Below are positions 1 through 8,015 of a DNA stretch of 44,922 nt, piece after piece. The notes below the pieces were generated by a model, which saw nothing but the letters and a program-made list of their open reading frames with translations, did not search any database and had not been told where the DNA came from. A program made the position numbers and the translations under genes. Origin of the DNA: Clostridiales bacterium (GTDB lineage Bacteria > Bacillota > Clostridia > Oscillospirales > Acutalibacteraceae); the NCBI GenBank assembly GCA_019416395.1, contig DXXH01000005.1, forward strand, positions 9,852 through 54,773, written 5' to 3'. Every line of letters starts with the position of its first letter. Position 1 is the stretch's first letter.

Positions 1-265
1 AACCCCACCGTCCCAGACTCAAGAGGCGGAACCTGTGGCGGCGGAACCTGCCGCTTCTCAGCCCACTGCCGTGGAAGAACCCAAGGCTGAAGAACCTGCC
101 CCGGATACGGACGCTCTGGAAGCGGAACTGGCGAAAACCTTAGAGCAACAGAATGCCCAGGATACCCAAACCCCACCGTCCCAGACTCAAGAGGCGGAAC
201 CTGTGGCGGCGGAACCTGCCGCTGCCCAGCCCACTGCCGTGGAAGAACCCAAGGCAGAGGAAACC
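1..265 (+). repeat. 168-bp in-frame tandem repeat in the ComFB gene
   Basis: Bases 1-97 recur almost unchanged at 169-265; the first ~53 bases are identical and the next differences are a TCT/GCC codon change and a few third positions. The unit is 56 codons, so the frame is preserved. The first copy starts at or before the window edge, so more copies may lie upstream. Confidence 0.88.
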
Positions 266-586
266 ACCTCTGGGGAAGAGCCGAAAAAGGCAGAACCTGC
301 TCAGGAAGTACCTGAGCAGATTTGTCTCAACGTGATGGAAGCATTGGTGGAGCAAAAGGCAGACCGGTACATTGAGATGTTCGGCCTTTGCAATTGTCCC
401 CGGTGCGCCATGGACGTACGGGCACTGGCATTGAGCAATCTGCCTGCGGTGTACACGGTGATTCCGCCCCATGAAGTCAATTTCCGTTTGGCAATTTATG
501 AACCTCGGTATAATCCCTCAATCATCGCCCAGCTGGTGCGGGCGTGTAAAGTCGTCATGGAGAACCCCCGTCACGACCGCGTTTAA
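2..586 (+). CDS. ComFB-domain protein with 56-residue tandem repeats (5' partial)
   Basis: The reading frame is open to the left edge, so the start is missing; 194 residues are visible. The first ~95 are acidic, Pro/Ala/Glu-rich and built from a 168-bp (56-residue) tandem repeat. The last ~90 match the late-competence ComFB family: an amphipathic region, then a Cys cluster (C-N-C-P-R-C, bases ~398-415), then an A-L-A-L-x-N-L-P-x-x-Y segment. ComFB was named from the B. subtilis comF operon, and family members have been reported as cyclic-dinucleotide receptors affecting motility or competence. Here it is followed by its own terminator and lies beyond the end of the flagellar operon, on the opposite strand. 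The family call is firm. The ligand and any link to the flagellar genes are inference. Confidence 0.8.
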   Translation, partial: TPPSQTQEAEPVAAEPAASQPTAVEEPKAEEPAPDTDALEAELAKTLEQQNAQDTQTPPSQTQEAEPVAAEPAAAQPTAVEEPKAEETTSGEEPKKAEPAQEVPEQICLNVMEALVEQKADRYIEMFGLCNCPRCAMDVRALALSNLPAVYTVIPPHEVNFRLAIYEPRYNPSIIAQLVRACKVVMENPRHDRV

Positions 587-610
587 CGGTGGCGTCTCAA
601 GGACTGTTGG

Positions 611-650
611 AAAAACGGCCTGGCGGTACTCCCGCTAAGGCCCTTTTTCT
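611..650 (+). terminator. Intrinsic terminator after the ComFB gene
   Basis: A GGCCT...GCGG / CCGC...AGGCC stem (617-642) with a small internal mismatch is followed by a run of five T. It lies 25-60 bases after the ComFB stop codon, as expected for its transcript end. Confidence 0.75.
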
Positions 651-732
651 GTTCTTTTCCACCCTGGATTCTCTATTTTTACAGACTTCCACCCCATTTG
701 CATAACTGGCACACAACCAGAAGGAGAACACT

Positions 733-1506
733 ATGATACTTTATTTTTCAGGAACAGGAAACAGCCGTTACTGCGCCCAGATGCTGGCAGATTTGCTGGA
801 AGATGAGTGCAAGGACTGCTTTACTTATCTGCGCAACGGTACATTTGCCACCCTCAGTTCCCAGAAGCCCTGGGTGTTCGTGGCTCCCACCTACAGCTGG
901 CAGCTTCCCCGAGTGTTTATGGAATTTATCCGGGGCAGCGCCTTTTCCGGCTGCCAAGACGCCTATGTTCTGATGACCTGCGGGAATGACGTGGGCAGCG
1001 CTGCCGCTAAAAACCAGGCCCTTCTTCAGGAAAAGGGCCTCACCTGCCATGGCACCCTTCCGGTGGTCATGCCGGACAATTACCTGGTGATGTTCTCCAC
1101 CCCTTCCCGGGAAGAAGGGGAAAAGATGGTGGCAGCCGCCCGTCCCACCATCAAACGGGCTGCCGCCCTCATTCAAAAGGGCGAGGATTTCCCACCCTTG
1201 AGCGTCGGCGCTTTTGGCTGGCTGAAATCCGGGCTGGTAAACTCCCTGTTTAACCGGTTCCAGATCCGCACCAAGCCCTTCACCGCTTCTAACGCCTGCA
1301 TCTCCTGCGGCAAATGCCAGAAGCTTTGCCCCTTGGGGAATATTCATCTCCAGGACGGCAAACCCGTCTGGGGCTCCCACTGCACCCACTGCATGGCCTG
1401 CATTTCCGGCTGCCCTGTGGGAGTGATCGAATACGGCAAGGGCACCCGGGGGAAGAACCGGTACCAGTGTCCCCCCTATAAACCTTCCACCGGCTCCCGG
1501 GAATAA
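733..1506 (+). CDS. EFR1-family flavodoxin/ferredoxin fusion
   Basis: 257 residues. The N-terminal two-thirds is a flavodoxin-like domain with the FMN phosphate loop F-S-G-T-G-N-S at residues 5-11. The C-terminal part holds two classical C-x2-C-x2-C-x3-C-P motifs (C-I-S-C-G-K-C and C-T-H-C-M-A-C) that should bind two [4Fe-4S] clusters. This arrangement defines the EFR1 ferrodoxin family, common in anaerobic Firmicutes, and implies a cytoplasmic electron carrier moving electrons between FMN and iron-sulfur clusters. The physiological partner is not indicated by neighbours. The start is set by an AAGGAG six bases upstream of the ATG. The gene is monocistronic, followed by the duplicated hairpin region. 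Confidence 0.9.
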   Translation: MILYFSGTGNSRYCAQMLADLLEDECKDCFTYLRNGTFATLSSQKPWVFVAPTYSWQLPRVFMEFIRGSAFSGCQDAYVLMTCGNDVGSAAAKNQALLQEKGLTCHGTLPVVMPDNYLVMFSTPSREEGEKMVAAARPTIKRAAALIQKGEDFPPLSVGAFGWLKSGLVNSLFNRFQIRTKPFTASNACISCGKCQKLCPLGNIHLQDGKPVWGSHCTHCMACISGCPVGVIEYGKGTRGKNRYQCPPYKPSTGSRE

Positions 1507-1611
1507 GACTTTTTCCCGAAGGTGAAAGACCTCACAACTGGCTGAAAACTCTGGAATTCGCCAAAAACTCCCCAACCTCTCGGACGAAATCCCCACCTTT
1601 TAAAACGCAGC

Positions 1612-1650
1612 AAAAAGGGCCTGCCGTACCTGGCAAGCCCTTTCTTTGTG
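1612..1650 (+). terminator. Bidirectional terminator, copy A
   Basis: A 9-bp stem, GGGCCTGCC (1617-1625) with GGCAAGCCC (1632-1640), has one C-A mismatch and A-run and T-run flanks. It is placed to end EFR1 transcription. Confidence 0.72.
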
Positions 1651-1731
1651 GAGTTCGATTTGTGCGTTTTCGTCGTTTCCAAGCCGGAAATTTTAAAACC
1701 TTCTCACCGGAAATCCCCTTTCATAAAACGC

Positions 1732-1772
1732 AGTAAAAAGGGCCTGCCAAACCTGGCAGGCCCTTTCTTTGT
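1732..1772 (-). terminator. Bidirectional terminator, copy B (end of flagellar/chemotaxis operon)
   Basis: A perfect 9-bp stem, GGGCCTGCC (1740-1748) with GGCAGGCCC (1755-1763), is extended by AAA/TTT flanks. It lies 12 bases past the mcp stop codon, and on the minus strand the stem is followed by a T-run. It should end the operon transcript and also blocks read-through from the EFR1 side. Confidence 0.82.
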
Positions 1773-1783
1773 GGGGTTTGATT

Positions 1784-3766
1784 TTATGCTTGACCATCGT
1801 CCCGGAGCTGGAAGTTCCGGAGCAGGGATTTGAGCATATCCGCCTGGCCGGACAGCTCTTCGCTGGCGGCAGCGGACTCTTCCGCGGTGGCGGAGTTGGT
1901 CTGCACCACACTGGAAATCTGGTCGATGCCCTGGGTGACCTGGGAGATGGAGTAAGTCTGGCGCTGAATGGCTTCTGCCACACTGTCCATGCTGGACACG
2001 GCCTTCTGCGCAGATGTCAGAACACCGCTGGAAGCCTCAGTAACGCTGTTCATCATTTGCACACCATTGTCAATTGCGGAAATGGATTTTTCCACCAGTT
2101 CCTTGGTTGCCTTGGCAGCCTGGTCAGACTTGGACGCCAGATTCCGCACTTCGTCGGCCACAACTGCGAAGCCCTTGCCAGCGGTACCAGCCCGGGCAGC
2201 TTCCACAGCGGCATTCAAAGCCAGAATGTTGGTCTGGAACGCAATGTCCTCGATGGTGTTGATGATCACGCCGATCTGCTTGGAAGATTCGGAAATATCC
2301 CGCATGGCGTTGCCCAGCTTCTCGATGTACTCGTTGCTGGAAGTCAACTCTGTGCCGGCCTTATCGGCTTCCGCCTTAGCAGACAGAGCCAATTGAGCAG
2401 TTTTCTGGCTGTCATCGGAAATATCGTTTACAGTCGCAGACAGTTCTTCAATGGTGCTGGCCTGTTCCGTAGCACCCTGGGCCAACGCCTGGGCGCCAGA
2501 GGATACCTGAGATGCTCCAGCGGCCACCTGGTCGGAAGCCTCTCCGATCTGGTTCATAGTGGAGCTCAAACCGTATACGATCTGCTTAAAGGACTCCATG
2601 ATCTGGGAGTAATCCCCCACATAGTAGTCGTAATTCTGGGAACGCACATTGAAATTGCCATTGGACATTTCAGACAGCAAATGCTTGATGTCCCCAATCA
2701 GATTTTGCAGGTTGTTCACGATCACCGTTGTAGACTGCACCAAGCGGCCTGTCTCGTCATTGGACTTGAACTGGGGCATGGGAGAAGTCAGGTCGCCGTC
2801 CACCATCAAATCGATGCGGTCAGCACACATCTTGATGGGTTTGCCAATGGATACCGCCAGCTTGATGGCCAGGCCGATGCCGATCAGCAATGCCAAAACT
2901 ACCAAGCCAATGGTAATCGCCATAGAGGAATACACAGACCCCATCAGGTCGGACAGGGGCACTGCCAGACCCAAGCTCCAGTTATCGCTCTCTGCAACGG
3001 GAGCATATCCAAACAGCTTAGACACACCATCAATGGTGTATTCACCCACACCGCTTTCGCCGGCAATCATTTTGTTGTAATAATTCGCCAGCGTCTGCAA
3101 AGAGGAATTCTGCTGGGCTTCGGTAAGAATATTTTCGTTGCACACCTTCTCCGGATCTACGTCTGCAATCGTATTACCGGCATTGTCAATCAAATAGGCA
3201 TTGGTGTTTTCCGTCACATGCACGGAGCTCACAATATCATTGAGGAAGTTTTCGTCAGGCACGAAATACACAACACCAACTACTTCTGAACCCATCTCTC
3301 CGTCTTTCCACAGGGGGGCGGCCACAATGATGGTCAGTTCTCCGGTGATGTTGCTACGCACAGGGGTAGAAACAAACGCCTCTCCCTCCATGGCGTGCTG
3401 GAAATATTCCCGGTCGGCGTAGTTGTTATCGTCAAAGTAGCTGTCACCCTTGGTATCCAGCAGATTACCCCGCACCAGGCCATACTGTTCAGCCCAGCTA
3501 TTGAGGATATCCTGTTTCTCAGAGACAGAAACCTTCTCGTCGCTTAAATCGGACACGGCGCCTGCCGCCATCGCCACGTTCTTATAGGCATTCATCTCAT
3601 ATTGAATCCGCGCGGCGGTAACCTGAGCGGTACCCTCAATGGATGTCTTAACCATATTGACTGAAGCAAAGTAGTTCAATATGATACTGATAACGCCCAA
3701 CACGATCATGCCGCCTGCTACGGTAGCAATCATGCTAAACAAAATTTTGCTTTTGATGCTTTTCAT
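1784..3766 (-). CDS. Methyl-accepting chemotaxis protein, dCache sensor
   Basis: 660 residues. A membrane segment (~8-30) is followed by a ~250-residue extracellular dCache-type sensor with a D-x-N-Y-A-D-R-E-Y-F element, a second membrane segment (~283-306), HAMP (~307-365) and a cytoplasmic signalling domain. The signalling hairpin tip (E-D-I-A-F-Q-T-N-I-L-A-L-N, near residue 505) is intact and should contact CheA and CheW/CheV. There is no C-terminal CheR/CheB tether pentapeptide. The ligand cannot be read from sequence. It is the last gene of the operon, 136 bases after the EAL-HDOD gene, and a weak GAGGGG precedes the ATG. An independent promoter in that gap is possible but not visible. 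Confidence 0.93.
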   Translation of the reverse strand: MKSIKSKILFSMIATVAGGMIVLGVISIILNYFASVNMVKTSIEGTAQVTAARIQYEMNAYKNVAMAAGAVSDLSDEKVSVSEKQDILNSWAEQYGLVRGNLLDTKGDSYFDDNNYADREYFQHAMEGEAFVSTPVRSNITGELTIIVAAPLWKDGEMGSEVVGVVYFVPDENFLNDIVSSVHVTENTNAYLIDNAGNTIADVDPEKVCNENILTEAQQNSSLQTLANYYNKMIAGESGVGEYTIDGVSKLFGYAPVAESDNWSLGLAVPLSDLMGSVYSSMAITIGLVVLALLIGIGLAIKLAVSIGKPIKMCADRIDLMVDGDLTSPMPQFKSNDETGRLVQSTTVIVNNLQNLIGDIKHLLSEMSNGNFNVRSQNYDYYVGDYSQIMESFKQIVYGLSSTMNQIGEASDQVAAGASQVSSGAQALAQGATEQASTIEELSATVNDISDDSQKTAQLALSAKAEADKAGTELTSSNEYIEKLGNAMRDISESSKQIGVIINTIEDIAFQTNILALNAAVEAARAGTAGKGFAVVADEVRNLASKSDQAAKATKELVEKSISAIDNGVQMMNSVTEASSGVLTSAQKAVSSMDSVAEAIQRQTYSISQVTQGIDQISSVVQTNSATAEESAAASEELSGQADMLKSLLRNFQLRDDGQA

Positions 3767-3902
3767 GCTTAACCCCTCTTTTTTCTCGAATTGATTCTTT
3801 CCTCACATCATATGGTTGAAGCGTTTCACGGTACTGGAACTCCCACAAACCATTCCGGCACACCGCGTTGCGCGTATCACGGAAAACAAGGAACTCAGGG
3901 CA

Positions 3903-5174
3903 TTAATCTTTTTCCTCTTTCGCCCCTGTTCCATAGGGATTGGTCAGCTGCTGCCACAGCACGTTTACGTTCTCCATGCAGATGAAGTAAACGCTGGTGA
4001 GCAGCCGGTCCGGGATCCCCAGCTCGCCGGCCAGCTGGGTGATCTTCTCCCAATCGGCCGCCTCATAGCTGAGTACCAAGTCGTACAGCTTCCCGCAGCG
4101 TCCCGTGTGATGGAGCAGCGCTTCTTTCACTGCCTCATCCACAGGCACTTCTGTGAGAATTTCTTCCAGGGGTGCGTCCACCAGGTAATTCAAGGTGGAG
4201 AACATGCCCATCAGATACGCGTCGGATTTGGAAATGGGCATATCCTTGGCGTAATTCATCAGCTCACTGCTGAAATTCGCCCGCATAAAGGACAACTTCA
4301 AAAATTCCTCGGAGTTGGGGTCTATCTGATTGTCTGCGTTGCTGGCGCTCAACAGGTAAATCCACTGCTTGAGCTGCCCCAGGCCCAGGGTCATGATGGC
4401 CTGGTGTATGGTGGTGGCCCGGTGCCGCAGGGCAAAGTACACGGAGTTGGCCATCTTCAACAGGCCGTAGGTCAGGCCTGCGTCCGCCGCGATCATTCGC
4501 TCGATCTGGTCCACGTCCGGCTCGTCCTTGGTCACCTCTACCATCAGACGGAAGAAGTTGCTTTGCAGGTATGCGCTGGAATGGGTCATGGTCTTCATGC
4601 GCTCTGCCACGTAGGTGCCTTCCACCGCATCCACGTTCAGCGCCACCACCTTTTGGTACAGGTCCTCGCTGTCAATGTTGGTGGCAATGCATTTCTTCTT
4701 CATGCTGTGGGCGATTTCCACAATGTTCTTGATGGTGATGTCGTTGGAAGTCTGGGGGTTGATTTTGATATAGTCGATGTTATCCATCAGGGCCAGATAC
4801 CGGGGAGCGAATTGGAACTCGTTCACGGCGATCTTGTAGCCTTCCTGGGCGTACTGCTGCACAAAGTGCATGGCCAGGGGGTGGATGATCACGCTGTCAT
4901 CGATCTGGATCACCAGCTCTGATTTGTCAAACAGCCTGGGGGTTTTCTTCATCAGCAGCATGGTGGTAAAGGTCATGAAGTTGAGAGAGCCTTTAAACAC
5001 CTTTGCCGTGTTTTCCGTCAGGAAATTGTAGATGGTATCCGCGGCGGCAAAATCATTGGAGCTGGAATTGTCCGTGCCAAAGGCTTCGTTTTCCCCATGA
5101 TAGAGGATCTCGTATCCCACAACGTTCCCTTTGGTATCCTTGATCTGCTGCCGCACGATGTACTTACTGGGCAT
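3903..5174 (-). CDS. Degenerate EAL-HDOD signalling protein (YuxH-like)
   Basis: 423 residues. The N-terminal half (~1-195) has the fold signature of an EAL domain, and the C-terminal half (~200-400) is an HDOD domain. The catalytic EAL elements are eroded: the E-A-L-x-R signature reads E-I-L-Y-H, the D-D-F-G metal motif reads V-N-E-F, and the terminal Q-G-Y element reads V-E-G-T-Y. It is therefore unlikely to hydrolyse cyclic-di-GMP; binding it or acting as a scaffold remains possible. EAL-HDOD proteins such as B. subtilis YuxH and Vibrio CdgJ are known, the latter affecting motility. It sits 15 bases after cheV with AAAGGAG ten bases before the ATG, so it belongs to the operon. The exact role is unknown. 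Confidence 0.85.
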   Translation of the reverse strand: MPSKYIVRQQIKDTKGNVVGYEILYHGENEAFGTDNSSSNDFAAADTIYNFLTENTAKVFKGSLNFMTFTTMLLMKKTPRLFDKSELVIQIDDSVIIHPLAMHFVQQYAQEGYKIAVNEFQFAPRYLALMDNIDYIKINPQTSNDITIKNIVEIAHSMKKKCIATNIDSEDLYQKVVALNVDAVEGTYVAERMKTMTHSSAYLQSNFFRLMVEVTKDEPDVDQIERMIAADAGLTYGLLKMANSVYFALRHRATTIHQAIMTLGLGQLKQWIYLLSASNADNQIDPNSEEFLKLSFMRANFSSELMNYAKDMPISKSDAYLMGMFSTLNYLVDAPLEEILTEVPVDEAVKEALLHHTGRCGKLYDLVLSYEAADWEKITQLAGELGIPDRLLTSVYFICMENVNVLWQQLTNPYGTGAKEEKD

Positions 5175-5189
5175 GTTTCTCTCACTCCT

Positions 5190-6116
5190 TTACTTTTTGT
5201 AGTAGCGAGCCAGCAACCGGTCCAGCACGTCCACCAGATGGCCGATTTCCGGCTTGCTCATCTGCTCGTCGGCGCCAAGCTGCTTGCCCTTGATGCGCAT
5301 CTCGTCGGTAATCAGCGAGGAGAAGATCACCACGGGGATCTTCTTGAGCACTTTATCGTCTTTGATCAGTTTTGTCAGCCGGTGACCGTCCATCTGGGGC
5401 ATTTCAATATCCGTGATCACCAGTGCCACCTTATCCGTGATGTTTTCACTGTTGCGAAGGGGCTGCAAGTAATCCCACAGCTCCTGGCCATTGGAGAACA
5501 TGGTCACATTGATGTACCCGGACTTGTGCAGGGCTTCCTCGATCAGCTTGGACAGCAGCACCGAGTCTTCCGCAATGAGAATGGGCATCTCCCGGCACTC
5601 CCGGTAGCCTTTCTTCTCGATCTCCGACATCTGGATGCTGGTCTCCGGGGCGATCTCCGCCACGATCTTCTCAAAGTCCAGAATGGTCACCAATTCCCCA
5701 TCGCACTGGGCGATGCCTGTGGCCACCCCTTCGTCCCCGCCGGCAATGGCCTTATCCGGCTTTTGAATGTTCTTCCAGGAAATCCGGCTGATCCCCACCA
5801 CGGTATGTACCCGGAACGCGATAAACATCTTGTTGAAGTTTGTCACGATAAACAGGTCCTTCTCCCCCTTGGGACTGGGCTTGCCGTTGAGGTAATAGGG
5901 CAGGTCAACCACGGTGAGCACAATGTCCCGGGGTTTGAAGATCCCTTCCACCGCCCGGTGAGAGTGAGGCATGGGTTTCACCGGCGCGGCCATCATAATT
6001 TCCCGCACCTTGGCCACGTTGATGCCATACAGATTGTGATCGATGGTGAATTCCATGATCTCGATCTCATTGGTGCCGGATTCCAACAGAATTCCTTTCT
6101 TGGCGTCCTCTAACAT
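5190..6116 (-). CDS. cheV: Chemotaxis coupling/receiver protein CheV
   Basis: About 308 residues: a CheW-like coupling domain (~10-165) joined to a receiver domain (~175-305). The receiver has E-D in the acidic pocket, the phospho-acceptor Asp in I-T-D-I-E-M-P-Q-M-D-G, an S-S switch position and the invariant K-P. CheV couples receptors to CheA and mediates adaptation through its phosphorylation. It is the only CheW-type protein in the window, and cheA and cheW are elsewhere. Two starts are possible: GTG at 6125, only 3 bases after GAGGAG, and ATG at 6116, 12 bases after it. The ATG is preferred on spacing. Confidence 0.93.
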   Translation of the reverse strand: MLEDAKKGILLESGTNEIEIMEFTIDHNLYGINVAKVREIMMAAPVKPMPHSHRAVEGIFKPRDIVLTVVDLPYYLNGKPSPKGEKDLFIVTNFNKMFIAFRVHTVVGISRISWKNIQKPDKAIAGGDEGVATGIAQCDGELVTILDFEKIVAEIAPETSIQMSEIEKKGYRECREMPILIAEDSVLLSKLIEEALHKSGYINVTMFSNGQELWDYLQPLRNSENITDKVALVITDIEMPQMDGHRLTKLIKDDKVLKKIPVVIFSSLITDEMRIKGKQLGADEQMSKPEIGHLVDVLDRLLARYYKK

Positions 6117-6140
6117 ATGCTGCACACACTCCTCACCTAA

Positions 6141-6623
6141 TTAAATAATCAATTCGGGCTTGCCATAGCTGCGGATACATCCCATGCCGTTGGACACGTC
6201 GAACAACAGGGTACGGGCCACTGTGCCGCCCACGTCTTCCTTCAGGATCCGCACCCGCTCGTTTTTCAGGATCATCCGCACGCTCTCAATATTCCGCTGG
6301 CCGATATTCCCCAGAGAGGTGTTCCCCCCCACGTCAAACATCTTGGCGCCCCCGGCGATTTTCGCCGTGATGCGTATGCGGCGGGCTCCCTTGGCTTCCA
6401 TCTGCCGCAGGGTTTCGCGAATCCCTGTATCCGCATACTTCAGGGGGTTTTTCCGCCCCGCTTCCATGTTCAGGGGAAGCATGATATGTACCAGCGCACC
6501 CAGCTTGATGGTGGCATCATACAGGCAGATGCCAATGCAGGAACCCAGCGCGTACGTAACCAGCATTCCGGAACCTTGGGCCATTTTCATATCCGCAATA
6601 CCAATGACCAGTTTACTCTCCAC
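6141..6623 (-). CDS. cheD: Chemoreceptor glutamine deamidase CheD
   Basis: 160 residues, the usual length. The catalytic set is present with the spacing of Thermotoga CheD: Thr23, Cys29 in A-L-G-S-C-I-G and His46 in L-V-H-I-M-L-P. CheD deamidates receptor glutamines and binds CheC, stimulating CheC's CheY-P phosphatase activity. Its start lies inside cheC (11-bp overlap), so the two partners are translationally coupled. Confidence 0.95.
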   Translation of the reverse strand: MESKLVIGIADMKMAQGSGMLVTYALGSCIGICLYDATIKLGALVHIMLPLNMEAGRKNPLKYADTGIRETLRQMEAKGARRIRITAKIAGGAKMFDVGGNTSLGNIGQRNIESVRMILKNERVRILKEDVGGTVARTLLFDVSNGMGCIRSYGKPELII

Positions 6624-7236
6624 TGCTCACGCCCAGCTTTCTCAACAGAAAATTCAAAGACCGGATATCCGGCGAAAGAAGTAACCGGCAGGGCATTTGC
6701 CTGTTGTCGCAAATAAAGGTTCCACCGATGGTCATAATGTGATCGGACTGCCCGCCGTACTCCGCCATGGGCACCGTCAGAATGGCGCCCTGCATATCCA
6801 CCGCGAAGCAAGGCACGGTCAGGCTCACCGAAACCCCCGAAAGCCCGCTGAGGGCGTTGATAAAGGTGGAGATCATGATGTTGCCCACTTCCACCAGGGC
6901 CGAAGCTTCCATGGTCTCCAGCTGGGAGTAATCCTCTACGGTCTTGTGAAGCATGGTCTCCAGCACCAGGTTCACGAATTCCAGCTTCTGCACGGAAAGC
7001 ATGATCCCGTTGATCTGTCCCCCCAGCTTCACCAGCACTCCCGCGGTGATCTCTTCCGGGCCGCCGATCCATTCGATGGCCTCGTTATAGCCCATGATCC
7101 GCACTTCCGGCGTGGTGATGCGGACCTCTTCCCCCAGAAGACTGGAAAGGGCCGTGGCAGCGTTGCCCGTGCCAATGCTCCCAATCTCCCGCAGGGTATC
7201 CAATTCCAAGGAATTAAGCTGCTCGTACGTTTTCAT
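6613..7236 (-). CDS. cheC: CheY-P phosphatase CheC
   Basis: 207 residues with both active-site motifs of the CheC/FliY/CheX family. The first is D-x3-E-x2-N in L-D-T-L-R-E-I-G-S-I-G-T-G-N; here the second residue pair is shifted but the helix is clear. The second is S-x3-E-x2-N in E-A-S-A-L-V-E-V-G-N. It dephosphorylates CheY-P in the cytoplasm and is regulated by CheD, whose gene overlaps its 3' end. It lies 14 bases after flgG, preceded by a GAGGGGG element. Confidence 0.94.
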   Translation of the reverse strand: MKTYEQLNSLELDTLREIGSIGTGNAATALSSLLGEEVRITTPEVRIMGYNEAIEWIGGPEEITAGVLVKLGGQINGIMLSVQKLEFVNLVLETMLHKTVEDYSQLETMEASALVEVGNIMISTFINALSGLSGVSVSLTVPCFAVDMQGAILTVPMAEYGGQSDHIMTIGGTFICDNRQMPCRLLLSPDIRSLNFLLRKLGVSSGE

Positions 7237-7250
7237 CTTTCATTACCCCC

Positions 7251-7997
7251 TCAGCTGCGCAGCCCGTTGATGGTGGACTCGATCTCGTCGGAAGTCTGCA
7301 CCATTTTCAATGCCATGCTGTACACCCGCTGGGACTCGATCACCTTGGTGATCTCCTCGGCCAAATCCACGTTGGATTCTTCCAGCACGCCCCGGCGGAC
7401 CGTGCCTGTTCCCAGCCACAGGTTCCCGTTTTTGTCCACAGGCATAAACCGGGTATCGCTCACGTGGGTCATGCCGTCGTAGTTGGAGAAATCAAACACG
7501 CCTATGTTCAGCTCTTCCGTTTCGTCCGTCACTTCGATCAGGCCGCCCCGGTTGCTCAGCACGAACCGTCCCTGCCCATCGGAAAGGCACATCACCTTTT
7601 CCATAATGGGGTTGCCGTTGGCGTCGTTCTGCCCGGTGGGCCGCTGAAGCTCCGCCAGGGAAAAATCACCGCTGCGGGTAAAGGACACCTCGTTGGTGGA
7701 CAGATCGATCAGCCCGAAAAAGCCGTCTCCCTCGATCATAAAATCGTAAGGCCGGTTGGTGGTCATTACCGAGCCGGTTCCAAAATCGGTGGACGTCATC
7801 AGCAGGCTGGCGCCGGTACCTACCGGCAGCTGGGCGCCGTTGATGCCTTCCAGGTCCTGGTACATCAGGTCCTTGAACCGGGCCTTCTCCGCCTTGAATC
7901 CGTAGGTGTTCACATTGGCGATATTGTTGCCCTGCACGTCAAGCCGCCGCTGCTGGGCCAATGCCCCAATGGCTCCCGTGTAAAATGACTCGTTCAT
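7251..7997 (-). CDS. flgG: Flagellar rod protein FlgG (FlhP-like)
   Basis: 248 residues. It has the axial-protein N-terminus (R-R-L-D-V-Q-G-N-N-I-A-N-V-N-T-Y-G-F-K), a central F-M-I-E-G-D-G-F-F element and the C-terminal E-S-N-V-D-L-A-E-E-I-T-K helix typical of FlgG. These regions form the coiled-coil D0 domain of the distal rod, exported through the flagellar type III system. It directly follows flgF. The FlgG versus FlgF assignment rests on the C-terminal motif and gene order. Confidence 0.86.
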   Translation of the reverse strand: MNESFYTGAIGALAQQRRLDVQGNNIANVNTYGFKAEKARFKDLMYQDLEGINGAQLPVGTGASLLMTSTDFGTGSVMTTNRPYDFMIEGDGFFGLIDLSTNEVSFTRSGDFSLAELQRPTGQNDANGNPIMEKVMCLSDGQGRFVLSNRGGLIEVTDETEELNIGVFDFSNYDGMTHVSDTRFMPVDKNGNLWLGTGTVRRGVLEESNVDLAEEITKVIESQRVYSMALKMVQTSDEIESTINGLRS

Positions 7998-8015
7998 AGC
8001 TTTCCCCCCGCCTTA

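Larger units (their letters stand above)
1577..1787. repeat. 123-bp tandem duplication carrying two terminator hairpins
   Basis: The segment around 1601-1661 (TAAAACGCAG, A-run, GGGCCTGCC hairpin, CTTTCTTTGTGG) recurs around 1724-1787 with few changes, an offset of 123 bases. Weaker similarity extends leftward through a GGAAATCCCC element in each copy. The block fills the gap between the EFR1 gene and the end of the mcp gene. Confidence 0.85.

Noticed and set aside
1..265. Possible CRISPR or satellite repeat at the left edge
   Set aside because: The repeat is 168 bp, in frame, and encodes a continuing protein; there are no short spacers.
1769..3289. 506-codon open frame on the + strand opposite mcp, and many similar long frames opposite the flagellar genes
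   Set aside because: They are antisense shadows caused by the GC-rich third positions of real genes. They have no ribosome binding sites, low-complexity His/Gly/Leu content, and no family match.
3767..3902. Sigma-28 promoter for mcp in the 136-base gap
   Set aside because: I searched for TAAA-N15-GCCGATAA on the minus strand and found no convincing match; only a lone TATGAT without a -35.
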